Source: Oscillospiraceae bacterium (GTDB lineage Bacteria > Bacillota > Clostridia > Oscillospirales > Oscillospiraceae). Taken from it: DNA of 64,000 bases. Positions within the stretch are counted from its first letter, which is position 1. The number at the start of each line of letters is the position of its first letter. Location: assembly GCA_022846075.1 (NCBI GenBank), contig AP025582.1, positions 2,294,001 through 2,358,000 on the forward strand, given 5' to 3'. This document shows positions 53,557-62,695 of this stretch, piece by piece. The position numbers and the translations under genes are program-made. The notes below the pieces were generated by a model. That model saw only the letters and a program-made list of their open reading frames with translations, did not search any database and was not told the origin of the DNA.

Positions 53557-54930
53557 CTATTCTGCTTCAGAGCTGCCTTTGCAGCCGTGAGAACAACCCC
53601 ACAGCTTTTCTGCGGTGGGCGCCCAGTTCTCTGCATAGGGAATACATTTTTCGCAGAGATGTTCGGCACTCTCCGGGGACTGCAAATCGGTGGAGTGGGC
53701 GCCGGAATGGTCTGCCATGGCCCGCAAGCACTCCGGATTTTCCAGCATTGGGCAGGGCCGCAGCAGGTTCTCATGGAAGGGCTGGCCCTCCTTGTAGGCC
53801 ATAAATAGCGGAGATTGGTATGCCTCCAGCAGAGTCTTTTCGTAGATGCTGGAATCAGAGTAGTGGATAAACGCGCAGGGCTCGATGTCGCCATTGGCAT
53901 TGATATGCAAATAACAGTGCCCCCCGGCGATGCAGCCGCCCACATACTCGCCATCATTCTGAAAATCAATGGTGAAAATAGGCTTGGTTGCCCGGTACTG
54001 CCGGATTTTGTGGTACATGGTCTCCCGCTGTTCAGGGGAGGGCAGCAGCTCCACAGGCGCGTCGATCCCCACAGGCATGTAGTGGAAGAACCACGCAAAT
54101 TTTGCGCCGTGAGCGATGAGGCTGTCGATGAACTCCTCCGAACTGATGGATTCCACGTTTTTGCTGGTGTAACAGCAGGATGCGCCAAAGGGCAGCTTTT
54201 TCTCCTGTAACAGCTTCATCGCCCGGATCACCGCCTGATAAGTACCGTCACCCCGTCTGGCATCGGTGGCCTGCTGGTCTCCCTCAATGCTGATGGCGGG
54301 AATGAAATTTCTTACGCGCAGCATTTCTTCGGCAAACTTCTCATCAATCAGCGTGCCATTGGTGAAAGCAAGGAACTGACAGTCGGGGTGGGCCTTGCAT
54401 AAGCGGATGATGTCGGCCTTGCGCACCAGCGGCTCCCCACCGGAGTAGATAAACATATAGGTCCCCAACTCTTTGCCTTGGCGGATGATGCTGTCCAACG
54501 TCTCATAGCTCATGTTCAGCTTGTTGCCGTACTCTGCCGCCCAGCAACCGGTACAGTGCAGGTTGCAGGCGGAGGTCGGGTCCATGAGGATGGCCCACGG
54601 GATATTGCAGCCATATTTCTCCTTGGCCCGGTTCTGCCGATTCAGGCCGATGAGGGCGGTATTGACAATAAAGTTTTCAAAAAAGGTAGCGCGCACCTCG
54701 GGATCGATGTCGGTCCAAAGGCTCTTGATCAGGCGGTACCAGTTCCCCTCCGGGTCATCAAGAACCTTGCGGAAGGCTCTGCGCTGGCCGATGGCCACGT
54801 TCTCCCGGTCGAATTTGTCCGCCCAGTCCAGAAGCTTGGGAAGCCCTTTGTCCGGGTCCTCAGTAAAGTACTTCAGCGCGGTTGCGACCGCAAAGTGCTC
54901 CATGTTTTCTCTGAAATTTAGATCGTTCAT
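53557..54930 (-). CDS. Radical SAM protein with C-terminal Cys region
   Basis: 457 aa from ATG 54930 (GAGGGAG upstream); a longer frame to 55131 has no site. N-terminal helical domain (residues 1-105), then the radical SAM core with CNLHCTGC binding the [4Fe-4S] cluster and the GGEPL motif. The C-terminus has more cysteines (GGCIAGGHCYLHINANGDIEPC ... CPML ... CEKCIP ... CSHGC), resembling SPASM-type auxiliary cluster sites. Target unknown. Lying between glycosyltransferases and membrane proteins, it may modify an envelope lipid or a peptide. Confidence 0.88.
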   Translation of the reverse strand: MNDLNFRENMEHFAVATALKYFTEDPDKGLPKLLDWADKFDRENVAIGQRRAFRKVLDDPEGNWYRLIKSLWTDIDPEVRATFFENFIVNTALIGLNRQNRAKEKYGCNIPWAILMDPTSACNLHCTGCWAAEYGNKLNMSYETLDSIIRQGKELGTYMFIYSGGEPLVRKADIIRLCKAHPDCQFLAFTNGTLIDEKFAEEMLRVRNFIPAISIEGDQQATDARRGDGTYQAVIRAMKLLQEKKLPFGASCCYTSKNVESISSEEFIDSLIAHGAKFAWFFHYMPVGIDAPVELLPSPEQRETMYHKIRQYRATKPIFTIDFQNDGEYVGGCIAGGHCYLHINANGDIEPCAFIHYSDSSIYEKTLLEAYQSPLFMAYKEGQPFHENLLRPCPMLENPECLRAMADHSGAHSTDLQSPESAEHLCEKCIPYAENWAPTAEKLWGCSHGCKGSSEAE

Positions 54931-54970
54931 GATTTCTCCCTCTTTCATTCGATTTTTGTGGTTACTCTGC

Positions 54971-55657
54971 CTAATGGCCTCGGCCGTTGCCGCCTGCCCG
55001 GCTTTCCTCATCCAGAAAGCTCCACTCACAAAATCTGGTCTCCATCTTATCATCAGGATAGGTTGCATCAATGAACGCTTCCACACGGTTCCTCGGGGGC
55101 ACCCCCTCATGTCGGTCCTTCCAGCGGACAAGGCACATGGCGGTCAGCACGATGTTGAGCACCATGAACACCGTCACACAGGCGGCAGCGATTCTCCACG
55201 GTCTGCCTTGCAGCAGACTGAACAGCTTTTGGATCAATGGAACAAGCAGATAAGAAAATATTGCGCCCAGTGCCCCCCAGATCAGGGCCATTTGCAGACT
55301 GACACGACCTGCGATGTTCCCGAAATGGTTGCTATAATCCCACGCCCGCATGTGAAGCCCATATTCCAGAAGAGCACTGGCGGCGTACTCGACTGCGGTG
55401 CCGATTGCGGCAAACGCAATAAACCGAGTCAACATCCCTTTTTCGTTTATTAAGGCGGATACGAGGTAAAATCCCACGGCCCCAATTCCATAGATCAGGC
55501 AAAATGGTCCCCAAATGGTAACAACATGTGTTTCCCAGTGACCAAACCGAAGGAAGCACCAGACGCCCTCTACAACGACGCCAAGGACATTTCCGATCAT
55601 GAACAGCCAAAACAGATTGGCATAGGTTGCGCGGGCGGCTGTCAGCTTTTGTTTCAT
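54971..55657 (-). CDS. CmpB-like (putative ABC type IV) membrane protein, copy 2
   Basis: 228 aa from ATG 55657, with GGAGG 5 nt upstream. Six predicted helices and the family pattern GNVLGVVVEGVWCFLRFG followed by IWGPFCLIYGIGAV. Sequence and length match the protein at 50723-51394, suggesting duplication. It follows the ABC exporters in the same direction. Function unknown, perhaps an envelope-stress membrane protein. Confidence 0.75.
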   Translation of the reverse strand: MKQKLTAARATYANLFWLFMIGNVLGVVVEGVWCFLRFGHWETHVVTIWGPFCLIYGIGAVGFYLVSALINEKGMLTRFIAFAAIGTAVEYAASALLEYGLHMRAWDYSNHFGNIAGRVSLQMALIWGALGAIFSYLLVPLIQKLFSLLQGRPWRIAAACVTVFMVLNIVLTAMCLVRWKDRHEGVPPRNRVEAFIDATYPDDKMETRFCEWSFLDEESRAGGNGRGH

Positions 55658-55691
55658 CGCCACCTCCTATTCGCCGGTGCTGCGGATGCGC

Positions 55692-57503
55692 TTACCCGGC
55701 ATCCTCGAACTGGCTGTTATAGAGAGAGGCGTAAAAGCCGTTCCGTGCCAGCAACTCCTCGTGATTCCCCCGCTCCACGATGTCGCCGTCCCGCACCACC
55801 AGGATCATGTCGGCGTTTCGGATGGTGGAGAGGCGGTGGGCAATCACGAAGCTGGTCTTGCCCTGCATGAGACGGGTCATGGCCTTTTGAATCTCCACCT
55901 CCGTGCGGGTATCCACGCTGGAGGTGGCCTCGTCCAGCACCAGAATGGCGGGGTTTGTCAGCATGGCCCGGGCGATGGTGAGCAACTGCATCTGTCCCTG
56001 GGAGAGGGTGGCATTGTCGCCGGAAATCACCGTATCGTAGCCGAAGGGGAGGGTACGGATGAAGTGGTCGCAGCAGGCGGCTTTTGCAGCGGTCACGATC
56101 TCCTCCCGCGTGGCGTCCTTCTTGCCGTAGGACAGGTTCTCCGCCACCGTCCCTTCAAACAGCCAGGTGTCCTGGAGCACCATCCCGATTTGCCGCCGCA
56201 GGGCGGCCCGGGGCATCGTGGAAATATCCACGCCGTCAATAAGAATTGCGCCCCCGTTCAGCTCGTAAAACCGCATGAGGAGGTTGATGAGGGTAGTCTT
56301 GCCGCCCCCTGTTGGGCCGACAATGGCCACCATCTCGTTGGGTTTCACCTCCAGGCTCAAATCATGGATGAGGGTGCGCTCGGGTGTGTAGCCGAAGCGC
56401 ACATGGTCGAAGCGCACCTGCCCACTGGGCATATCTGCGGGGGCCGCCCAGGTTTCCTGCTGCTCCTCCTGCTCATCCAGCAGGGCAAACACCCGCTCCG
56501 CCCCGGCGATGGCGGCCTGGGTGGCGGTGATCACATAGGACATCTGCGTGATGGGCTCGGACACCTGGCCGTAATACTGCAAAAATGCCTGTACCGCGCC
56601 CAGGGTCATGCTCCCGGAAAGGGCAGCGGCGCCCCCGGCCACCGCAACCGCCACAAAGCCGAGCTGATTGATGAGCCGGATGCCGGGATAAATGGCATAA
56701 TCGGCAAACTGGGCCATGCGGTTGGCCTTAAACTGCTTTTCGTTGAGTTCGGTCAGCTCCTCCAGCACAGCCTCCTGGCGGGAGAAAAACTTGACGACCC
56801 GGTTGCCGGTATAGGTCTCCTCCGCCTTGGCGCTCAAATCGCTCATGACAGCCATGTTTTTGGCGTTCAACCGCTGGCTCCACACCGCGACGTATCGGGT
56901 GACAAAGAGACACGCGACGATGGCGGCCAGAGTGATGAAAAAGAGCTTGGGGCTCAGATAGAGCATGACGCCGAAGCTAAAGAGAATGGTGAACCCGGCG
57001 GATAAAAACTGGACGAGCTGGCTCTGAACCACCATGGAGATTTTCTCCACGTCGTTGGTGACCCGGCTCATGATCTCGCCGGGCTGGTGGTTGTCGAAAA
57101 ACCGCAGGGGCAGATGATTGAGTTTCTTGCTGATCTCACGGCGCAGGGAGAGCGCAAGGGTCTCACCAACGCTGGCCAGCAGATACTGCTGGATGTAGGA
57201 GAGGATGCCACTGACGACTGCTACGCCGATCAGGAGAAGGACTGGAAGCCCCAAGGCACCCGCCACCAGTGCGGGAAGGGCGGAAGGGGCCGCCCCGCTT
57301 TGAAGCGCGGCCACCAGCCGGTCCAGAGCCATGCCGACAACGAGCGGCATGGAGGTGAACACGACGCTGCTCAGCAGCGTCAGGACCGTCACCCAGACCA
57401 AGCGGCGCGATTGCTTACCCAGCCGCTTCAGCAGCCGGCGGAGTGTCTCCTTTCCGTTATGGGGCACATCCTCCATGTGGAGGATCACTTTTTCGTTGCT
57501 CAT
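55692..57503 (-). CDS. ABC exporter half-transporter (second subunit)
   Basis: 603 aa: six-helix exporter domain (residues 35-335) plus ATPase domain with Walker A GPTGGGKTTLINLL, signature LSQGQMQLL, Walker B ILVLDEATSS, and switch His in VIAHRLS. The signature reads LSQGQ, as is common in one member of heterodimeric exporters. It starts 6 bp after the stop of the other subunit, so they form a heterodimer. Probably exports a drug, peptide or lipid. Confidence 0.93.
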   Translation of the reverse strand: MSNEKVILHMEDVPHNGKETLRRLLKRLGKQSRRLVWVTVLTLLSSVVFTSMPLVVGMALDRLVAALQSGAAPSALPALVAGALGLPVLLLIGVAVVSGILSYIQQYLLASVGETLALSLRREISKKLNHLPLRFFDNHQPGEIMSRVTNDVEKISMVVQSQLVQFLSAGFTILFSFGVMLYLSPKLFFITLAAIVACLFVTRYVAVWSQRLNAKNMAVMSDLSAKAEETYTGNRVVKFFSRQEAVLEELTELNEKQFKANRMAQFADYAIYPGIRLINQLGFVAVAVAGGAAALSGSMTLGAVQAFLQYYGQVSEPITQMSYVITATQAAIAGAERVFALLDEQEEQQETWAAPADMPSGQVRFDHVRFGYTPERTLIHDLSLEVKPNEMVAIVGPTGGGKTTLINLLMRFYELNGGAILIDGVDISTMPRAALRRQIGMVLQDTWLFEGTVAENLSYGKKDATREEIVTAAKAACCDHFIRTLPFGYDTVISGDNATLSQGQMQLLTIARAMLTNPAILVLDEATSSVDTRTEVEIQKAMTRLMQGKTSFVIAHRLSTIRNADMILVVRDGDIVERGNHEELLARNGFYASLYNSQFEDAG

Positions 57504-57509
57504 GATGGC

Positions 57510-59237
57510 CTATGCTCCTTTTTGCTCTAATTGGCTTCTTACAATGTCTTGGTAAGTGGGACAGGAGAACAGCAGTTCCTCGTGCCGCCCCTTGCCTACC
57601 ACCCGGCTCTGATCCAAAACCAGAATTTGATCGGCGTTTAGGATTGTGCTCACCCGCTGGGCGATGATGAGCTTGGCGGCGTTCCCGCCGTGGGATTCCA
57701 GCGCCCGCCGCAAAGCCGCGTCCGTCTTGACATCCAGAGCGGAAAAGCTGTCGTCAAAAACGTAGAGATCGGCCTTGCGGACCAAAGCGCGGGCGATTGC
57801 CAACCGCTGCCTTTGTCCACCGGAGAAGTTTCCCCCTCCCTGGGCCACCGGGGCGTCCAGACCCTTCGGGAGCGACCGGACAAAATCCTCCGCCTGGGCG
57901 GTGCGCAGAGCGTCCCAGAGCTCCTCGTCGGTGGCATCTTCCTTTCCCATGCGGAGATTCTCCGCGATGGTCCCGCTGAAAAGGAACGCCTTTTGGGGGA
58001 CACAGCCGATTTTACTCCGCAGCTCCTTTTGTGTCATATGTCGGATGTCCTGCCCATGGAGACGGATGGCTCCGTCGGTCACATCATGCAGTCGAAGCAA
58101 CAGGTCGCCCACCGTACTTTTCCCAGAGCCGGTGCCGCCGATGATCGCCGTGGTTTCACCGGGATTGCAGCAGAAGTCCAAATTCTGAAGCACGGGTTCT
58201 TCCGCGCCGGGATAGAAAAAGCTCACGTTCTCAAAGGAGACCACCGGTGCATCCGTGACGGGCTCGCCAGCGGATGCCTGTGGGTCAGCTACGTCAGGAA
58301 CGGTGTCCAGCACCTCTTGCAGCCGCTCCATGCAGGATCGGAGCCTGGGAAGATATAGCACTGCCCCCGCCGCCGTGATGAGGAAGCCCAGAGCCATGGT
58401 GGTATACTCGGCCACGGCCATGATCTGCCCCACCTCCATGCTGCCTCTGCCGGTCATCATGCCGCCGATCCAAAGGACCCCTGCCATGCAGAGACCCAGA
58501 ATCAGCCAGACTGCGGGGTTGACTACGGCGAACATACGTCCCAGGCGGATCATCGTGTCGGCATAAAGGTCAAAGGCGGTGCCGGAGCGTTTCTCCTCAT
58601 GTGCTTCTCTGCCGAAGGCTCTAACAACTCTGGTCCCGGTTACATGTTCACGAACCATCTGGTTGACTCGGTCTAGCCTTCTCTGAATGAGAAAGGTCAT
58701 GGGGCTGGAGGCGCGTACCATCCATATGCAGAATGCCAGCAGCAGCACCAGGCACACCAGCAGCAACAAAGCGATCTTACTGCTGGCTCTAAACGTCATT
58801 ACCACCGCCGCTGCCATTAACAACGGAGCGGGCAAAATCATTTGAATTACCATAGAAACAGTAACTTGCATGGTGGTCACATCGGCAGTGGAGCGGGTCA
58901 CCATGGACGACAGCCCAAGGTCGTTAAACTGCCGCAGGCTCAGTTCCTGGCTGCGCTGAAAAAGTTTTTGTCGCATGTCACGTCCGAATGTGGCTCCCGT
59001 ATCTGCGGCAGACCAGCTGAACAAGATTGCTACGACTGTGGAAAACGCTGTGACCAAAAGCATTCCAATGCCGATACGCTTGATGGCGTCCATATTCCCG
59101 GCCAGAATCCCCTGATCCACGATGCTCGCCATAAGCATTGGGAGCAACAGGATTCCAACTGACTGTGCCAATGCAAGAAGCACGTTTACGGCCACCTTGC
59201 CTTTGTGCTCCGATAAAAAACGTTTTAAGTACTTCAT
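57510..59237 (-). CDS. ABC exporter half-transporter (first subunit)
   Basis: 575 aa from ATG 59237 (MKYLKRFLSEH), with AGGAGG about 13 nt upstream; the frame opens at 59363 over the promoter. Six-helix exporter domain and ATPase with Walker A GGTGSGKSTVGDLL, signature FSGGQRQRLAIAR, and Walker B LYVFDDSFSALD. The residue after Walker B is Asp instead of the catalytic Glu, so this is the degenerate site of a heterodimeric pair (BmrCD or TM287/288 style). Regulated by the MerR promoter at 59299-59329. Confidence 0.93.
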   Translation of the reverse strand: MKYLKRFLSEHKGKVAVNVLLALAQSVGILLLPMLMASIVDQGILAGNMDAIKRIGIGMLLVTAFSTVVAILFSWSAADTGATFGRDMRQKLFQRSQELSLRQFNDLGLSSMVTRSTADVTTMQVTVSMVIQMILPAPLLMAAAVVMTFRASSKIALLLLVCLVLLLAFCIWMVRASSPMTFLIQRRLDRVNQMVREHVTGTRVVRAFGREAHEEKRSGTAFDLYADTMIRLGRMFAVVNPAVWLILGLCMAGVLWIGGMMTGRGSMEVGQIMAVAEYTTMALGFLITAAGAVLYLPRLRSCMERLQEVLDTVPDVADPQASAGEPVTDAPVVSFENVSFFYPGAEEPVLQNLDFCCNPGETTAIIGGTGSGKSTVGDLLLRLHDVTDGAIRLHGQDIRHMTQKELRSKIGCVPQKAFLFSGTIAENLRMGKEDATDEELWDALRTAQAEDFVRSLPKGLDAPVAQGGGNFSGGQRQRLAIARALVRKADLYVFDDSFSALDVKTDAALRRALESHGGNAAKLIIAQRVSTILNADQILVLDQSRVVGKGRHEELLFSCPTYQDIVRSQLEQKGA

Positions 59238-59298
59238 AACTACATAATTACCTCCTTGAACTTGGAAATGGTGCTTGCAATCCTGTTGAAACAATGCT

Positions 59299-59329
59299 AC
59301 TCTAAACCTTATAACGATTATAATGTCAA
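59299..59329 (-). promoter_or_regulatory. MerR-type promoter of the ABC exporter operon
   Basis: Minus strand TTGACA (59324-59329) and TAGAGT (59299-59304) are separated by 19 bp instead of 17, the hallmark of promoters that MerR-family activators twist. The spacer holds the dyad TTATAA-TCG-TTATAA. The divergent MerR gene begins at 59366. Confidence 0.75.
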
Positions 59330-59365
59330 TGAATGTTTTGTAAACAATGGAGCGGAGGTGCAATC

Positions 59366-60181
59366 GTGCAGGATGCTTACATGTCCATCAAGGAGTTTTC
59401 CAGGCTGACGGGAATTAACAGGGAATTGCTGCGCTTCTATGATAAGATCGGGCTTCTCACGCCGGAGGCCCGGGGTAAGAACAGCTATCGCTATTATGGG
59501 TACCGGCAGCTTGAAGTGGCCAATCTCATCAGCGGTTTGCGGAGCATTGATGTCGGGTTGGAGGACATCAAGAGCTACCTTGGCAAACGCTCGCCGGAGC
59601 AAATGATTGAGTTTTTTCAAGAAAAGGATGCCAATATCGGCCAAGAGATAGAGCGGCTGCAATCCATTCAGGAGCTGATGCGTCTGCGCTGTTCCATGGC
59701 GAAAGAAGCGATGTCCTGGGAGGAGGATCGGATTATATTGATGGAGCGGGAACGGGAGCCCATCTTCCTCTGCCCCATTCTCACGGGCGGACGAGTATAC
59801 TCGGACGGTGTCTATGGGGACAACATTATCTCGGCCTACATGTACGCGTTGAATCATGGTATTAACATCAATTTTCCCGTGGGCACAGTAGTACCCCGAC
59901 AAAATTTGACGTCAGGCCCTTGGCCAAACCCATCCCGGTGCTATTTCAAGGTCAGTAAAAATCACAACGCTTGGAAAAGCGCGGGAACCTACGCGGTGGT
60001 TTATCGCCGGTATCCCAAAACAATGAGCGAGACCTTTTACCGTCCGCTGCTCACGTTTCTTGAAGAGCAGGGGCTTCAAATGGATGGAGACGCCTACGAG
60101 GAGTATCCACTGGATGAGCTGACCACAAATGACAGAGAACAATCCAGGATCAAAATTGAAGTGAAGGTAAGCAGATCATGA
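59366..60181 (+). CDS. MerR-family regulator with C-terminal effector domain
   Basis: 271 aa, GTG start at 59366 with GGAGG 7 nt upstream. Winged helix SIKEFSRLTGINRELLRFYD and GLLTPEARGKNSYRYYGYRQLEV, a dimerisation helix (residues about 80-120), then about 145 residues similar in pattern to GyrI/BmrR-like drug-sensing domains. It is divergent from the ABC exporters and their promoter has the 19-bp MerR spacer, so it should activate them on binding a drug. Confidence 0.9.
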   Translation: MQDAYMSIKEFSRLTGINRELLRFYDKIGLLTPEARGKNSYRYYGYRQLEVANLISGLRSIDVGLEDIKSYLGKRSPEQMIEFFQEKDANIGQEIERLQSIQELMRLRCSMAKEAMSWEEDRIILMEREREPIFLCPILTGGRVYSDGVYGDNIISAYMYALNHGININFPVGTVVPRQNLTSGPWPNPSRCYFKVSKNHNAWKSAGTYAVVYRRYPKTMSETFYRPLLTFLEEQGLQMDGDAYEEYPLDELTTNDREQSRIKIEVKVSRS

Positions 60182-60188
60182 ACCGACA

Positions 60189-60240
60189 AATAAGCAGGCC
60201 GCCGCCTGGAGCGTACACTCCAGGCGGCGGCCTGCTTATT
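60189..60240 (+). terminator. Terminator after MerR gene
   Basis: Stem of about 22 bp (AATAAGCAGGCCGCCGCC start, arms about 60189-60210 and 60219-60240), the longest hairpin in this region, 8 nt past the stop. Confidence 0.8.
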
Positions 60241-60256
60241 TCCACCTTATCCCTCC

Positions 60257-60309
60257 TTGACAAGTATCCCATCTCGGACTATACTGCAAGTATCCGAAAT
60301 GGGATACTT
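60257..60309 (+). promoter_or_regulatory. Promoter with MarR operator, autoregulated
   Basis: TTGACA (60257-60262), 17 bp, TATACT (60280-60285). An 8-bp inverted pair AAGTATCC / GGATACTT (60288-60295 and 60302-60309) covers the transcription start, and a further AAGTATCC half-site sits in the spacer at 60262-60269. Binding of the downstream MarR protein would block its own promoter. Confidence 0.75.
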
Positions 60310-60326
60310 AACTTGGAGGGATACTC

Positions 60327-60770
60327 ATGCATGAGGATATAAAAAAACAACTGGAGACGTTTAATCAGCAGGTGAAAGACCTGACTGCCATCTATCGCTG
60401 TGCTGCAAGCCAGCACAGCGTCTCTGAGAATGAGTTCTGGGTGTGGTACACGCTTCTCGTATCAGGAGAGGAATATTCCCAGCAGGACATCTGTGAGATG
60501 TGGTCCTTGCCAAAACAGACCATCAATTCGGTGATCGCGCATCTGCGTCAGAAGGGATTTCTCTCTTTAGAGATGGAGCCGGGTACACGCAATCGGAAGA
60601 TCATCCGGCTCACAGAAAGCGGAAAAGCATTTGGAGAAAAAATTGTCACACCCATCTACGAAGCCGAGCAGAGGACGTTGGCAAGGCTGACCGTACAGGA
60701 GCGCGAACAGTGCGTGGCACTCATGGAGAAATACGTCACCACATTTAGGGAGGAGCTCGATGAAAAATAA
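60327..60770 (+). CDS. MarR-family regulator
   Basis: 147 aa with GGAGGG upstream. SENEFWVWYTLLVSGEEYSQ then winged helix QQDICEMWSLPKQTINSVIAHLRQ and wing EPGTRNRKIIRL. Related along its length to the MarR core at 50054-50500. Its promoter carries an inverted AAGTATCC operator, so it most likely represses itself and the permease gene 111 bp downstream. Confidence 0.9.
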   Translation: MHEDIKKQLETFNQQVKDLTAIYRCAASQHSVSENEFWVWYTLLVSGEEYSQQDICEMWSLPKQTINSVIAHLRQKGFLSLEMEPGTRNRKIIRLTESGKAFGEKIVTPIYEAEQRTLARLTVQEREQCVALMEKYVTTFREELDEK

Positions 60771-60881
60771 CTTGACATGGTCAACAGAGAATCAGACTTG
60801 CACCACCCCCAATCTGCCGTCTCTGTTTCACATAGGGCTGGTCCCTCTGTTTGCCTGGACGTACTGTCTAAAAGGAGATTG

Positions 60882-62057
60882 ATGAGCATGGGGAATCAAA
60901 CGAAAAAAACACTGTGCTTTATCGCCTTTGGCGTTCTTTTGTACGCCGGGGCCATGAATCTGCAAGCAGTGTTATCCTTTTTGCAAACAATCATCGGGCT
61001 TGTTTTCCCGATCCTGTTGGGAATGGTACTCGCCTTTGTATTGAGCGTACCCATGAAGGGTTTTGAGAATCTATTTGCGCGAATGTTTTCAAGGGCACGG
61101 AAAAAGCCAAGCGACAATTTTCTGCGTGTGCTCAGCCTTGTTTTGACGCTTTTTTGTATCGTCTTGGTGATTACGCTTGCGGCAACAATGGTAATTCCTG
61201 AACTGGTGAAGTCTGTGCGAAGCATTTGGCCGTTGATTCAGGAGAGGTTGCCGGAATGGATGTCCTATTTGAGAGAACACTCCATTGACCTGACTGCGAT
61301 TTCGGAATGGGTAGAGTCATTTGATTGGGAGCAGATATCCAACAGCGCGGGTGTGCTGTTTGGTTCAGCGATGAATTTTGTATCCTCTACCGCTTCCAGG
61401 GTAGCCAATGTTGTGTTCGCCATCATCCTTTCAGTCTACATTCTGCTGAGCAAACAGATTCTTTCCAGGCAGGTAAGAAGGATGATGACGGCAAATCTAC
61501 CAGATCAAATTGCAGACAGAGTATTTCGCATCGCGGCTCTGGTACGCGATACATTTACTAAGTTTCTATCCGGGCAGTGCGTGGAGGCAATTTTGTTGGG
61601 CTGCTTGATTTTTGCGGCTTATAGTTTGCTGCGGCTGCCCTACGCCGGTCTGATCGCTTTTATAACGGGAATTTCTGCGTTTGTCCCGATTGTGGGAGCC
61701 TTTTCCGCTGGACTCATCGGCGCATTTTTAACGCTACTGGTCTCGCCATCTCAGGTGTTACTCGGCATCATTACGCATTTCGTCGTACAATTCATTGAAA
61801 ATCAGTTCATTTATCCACATGTGGTGGGTACTTCCGTGGGCCTCTCTCCTCTGTGGACGTTGATCGGAGCACTGATAGGCGGAAAACTGTTCGGCCTGCC
61901 GGGCATCATATTCTTTATTCCTCTTGTAGCGGTACTCTATCAATTAGTACGGGATAATACCAACCAAAAGTTGATGAAAAAGGGATGCTTCCAAGAGGAT
62001 GTTCCCGCCCCTATGCGTCCGGACAGGGAAAGGGCCCACGGCGCCGGCAAACTATAA
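60882..62057 (+). CDS. AI-2E-family transporter (permease)
   Basis: About 391 aa. The start is placed at ATG 60882 or the nearby ATG 60888 after AAGGAG; the frame is open to 60777 without a ribosome site. Eight helices with the family pattern FPILLGMVLAFVLSVPM, LRLPYAGLIAFITGISAFVPIVGAF, QFIENQFIYPHVVGTSVGLSPLWTLIGALIGGKLFG. Members of PF01594 export diverse compounds or act as Na+/H+ antiporters; the autoinducer-2 link is only for one member. Regulated with the upstream MarR. Confidence 0.88.
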   Translation: MSMGNQTKKTLCFIAFGVLLYAGAMNLQAVLSFLQTIIGLVFPILLGMVLAFVLSVPMKGFENLFARMFSRARKKPSDNFLRVLSLVLTLFCIVLVITLAATMVIPELVKSVRSIWPLIQERLPEWMSYLREHSIDLTAISEWVESFDWEQISNSAGVLFGSAMNFVSSTASRVANVVFAIILSVYILLSKQILSRQVRRMMTANLPDQIADRVFRIAALVRDTFTKFLSGQCVEAILLGCLIFAAYSLLRLPYAGLIAFITGISAFVPIVGAFSAGLIGAFLTLLVSPSQVLLGIITHFVVQFIENQFIYPHVVGTSVGLSPLWTLIGALIGGKLFGLPGIIFFIPLVAVLYQLVRDNTNQKLMKKGCFQEDVPAPMRPDRERAHGAGKL

Positions 62058-62195
62058 ATTTTGACGCATCCCGCACATACCTTGTTGGAGCTCCAGGAGC
62101 GGCAGAGGGACAAGGCGATTGGTTAGATTTATTCTTTTGTTCTGCCAATCGGGATGAGTTGTACCGGAGGAAGATTCATATACTATGAAAGAAAA

Positions 62196-62235
62196 AGAGA
62201 TAGCGCCAAGGCACTAAAACCTTGGCGCTATCTCT
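62196..62235. terminator. Hairpin terminator
   Basis: Perfect 16-bp stem from AGAGATAGCGCCAAGG and its complement, with a T-rich tail on the minus strand. It ends one or both convergent transcripts (permease + and specificity subunit -). Confidence 0.7.
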
Positions 62236-62295
62236 TCTGTTACGGCAAATACGTTTCGCACCACAAAGAGTGTTCGTATCTGCGCGTCTTGTCTT

Positions 62296-62455
62296 GTGCT
62301 GACGAAAAAGATGTAGGCTGGTCGCCCCTCGCCGTGAGTCCGGCGTGAATCTCGGAGCGAAGCGGAGAGTTTCCCCAGCGAGGCTTTGCCCACCGAGGAT
62401 GTGAACTAAAGGGGGTGGAGCGCCGCTTTGCGGCGGGAACCCCCAAAAAGGATGA
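62296..62455. repeat. Island-flanking conserved segment, right copy
   Basis: Aligns with 48752-48910 in the same direction (GCTGACGAAAAAGATG, GAGTCCGGCGTGAATCT, CCGAGGATGTGAA). Each copy is preceded by a hairpin. Confidence 0.6.
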
Positions 62456-62628
62456 GGTCTTTGGCCGTCTTGCCTCCGTTGCTTCCACCCGATCGTTTCC
62501 CCGTGTGGGTCAGGAGATGAAAAATACCGAAAAGGAGCTTTGCAGTTCAGATAGGAAGCACTAATTCTTTTTTCTTGGAGTTCTTGTCCATTTTGTTACC
62601 GTCCTTCTTTAATTTGTTCACCTCGCCA

Positions 62629-62672
62629 CGGCGTAGTTTTTCGTATTTAAAGAAACACGGAAAACTGCGCCG
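62629..62672 (-). terminator. Terminator-like stem after specificity subunit gene
   Basis: 16-bp stem with two imperfect pairs (CGGCGTAGTTTTTCGT against ACGGAAAACTGCGCCG), 24 bp past the stop at 62696. No U-tract follows on the minus strand. Confidence 0.4.
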
Positions 62673-62695
62673 TTTATTTCATCCACCGACAAACA

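Larger units (their letters stand above)
62058..62695. other. Non-coding region with flanking repeat
   Basis: No supported gene. It holds a hairpin at 62196-62235, the right copy of the island-flanking segment and a terminator-like stem at 62629-62672. Confidence 0.5.
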
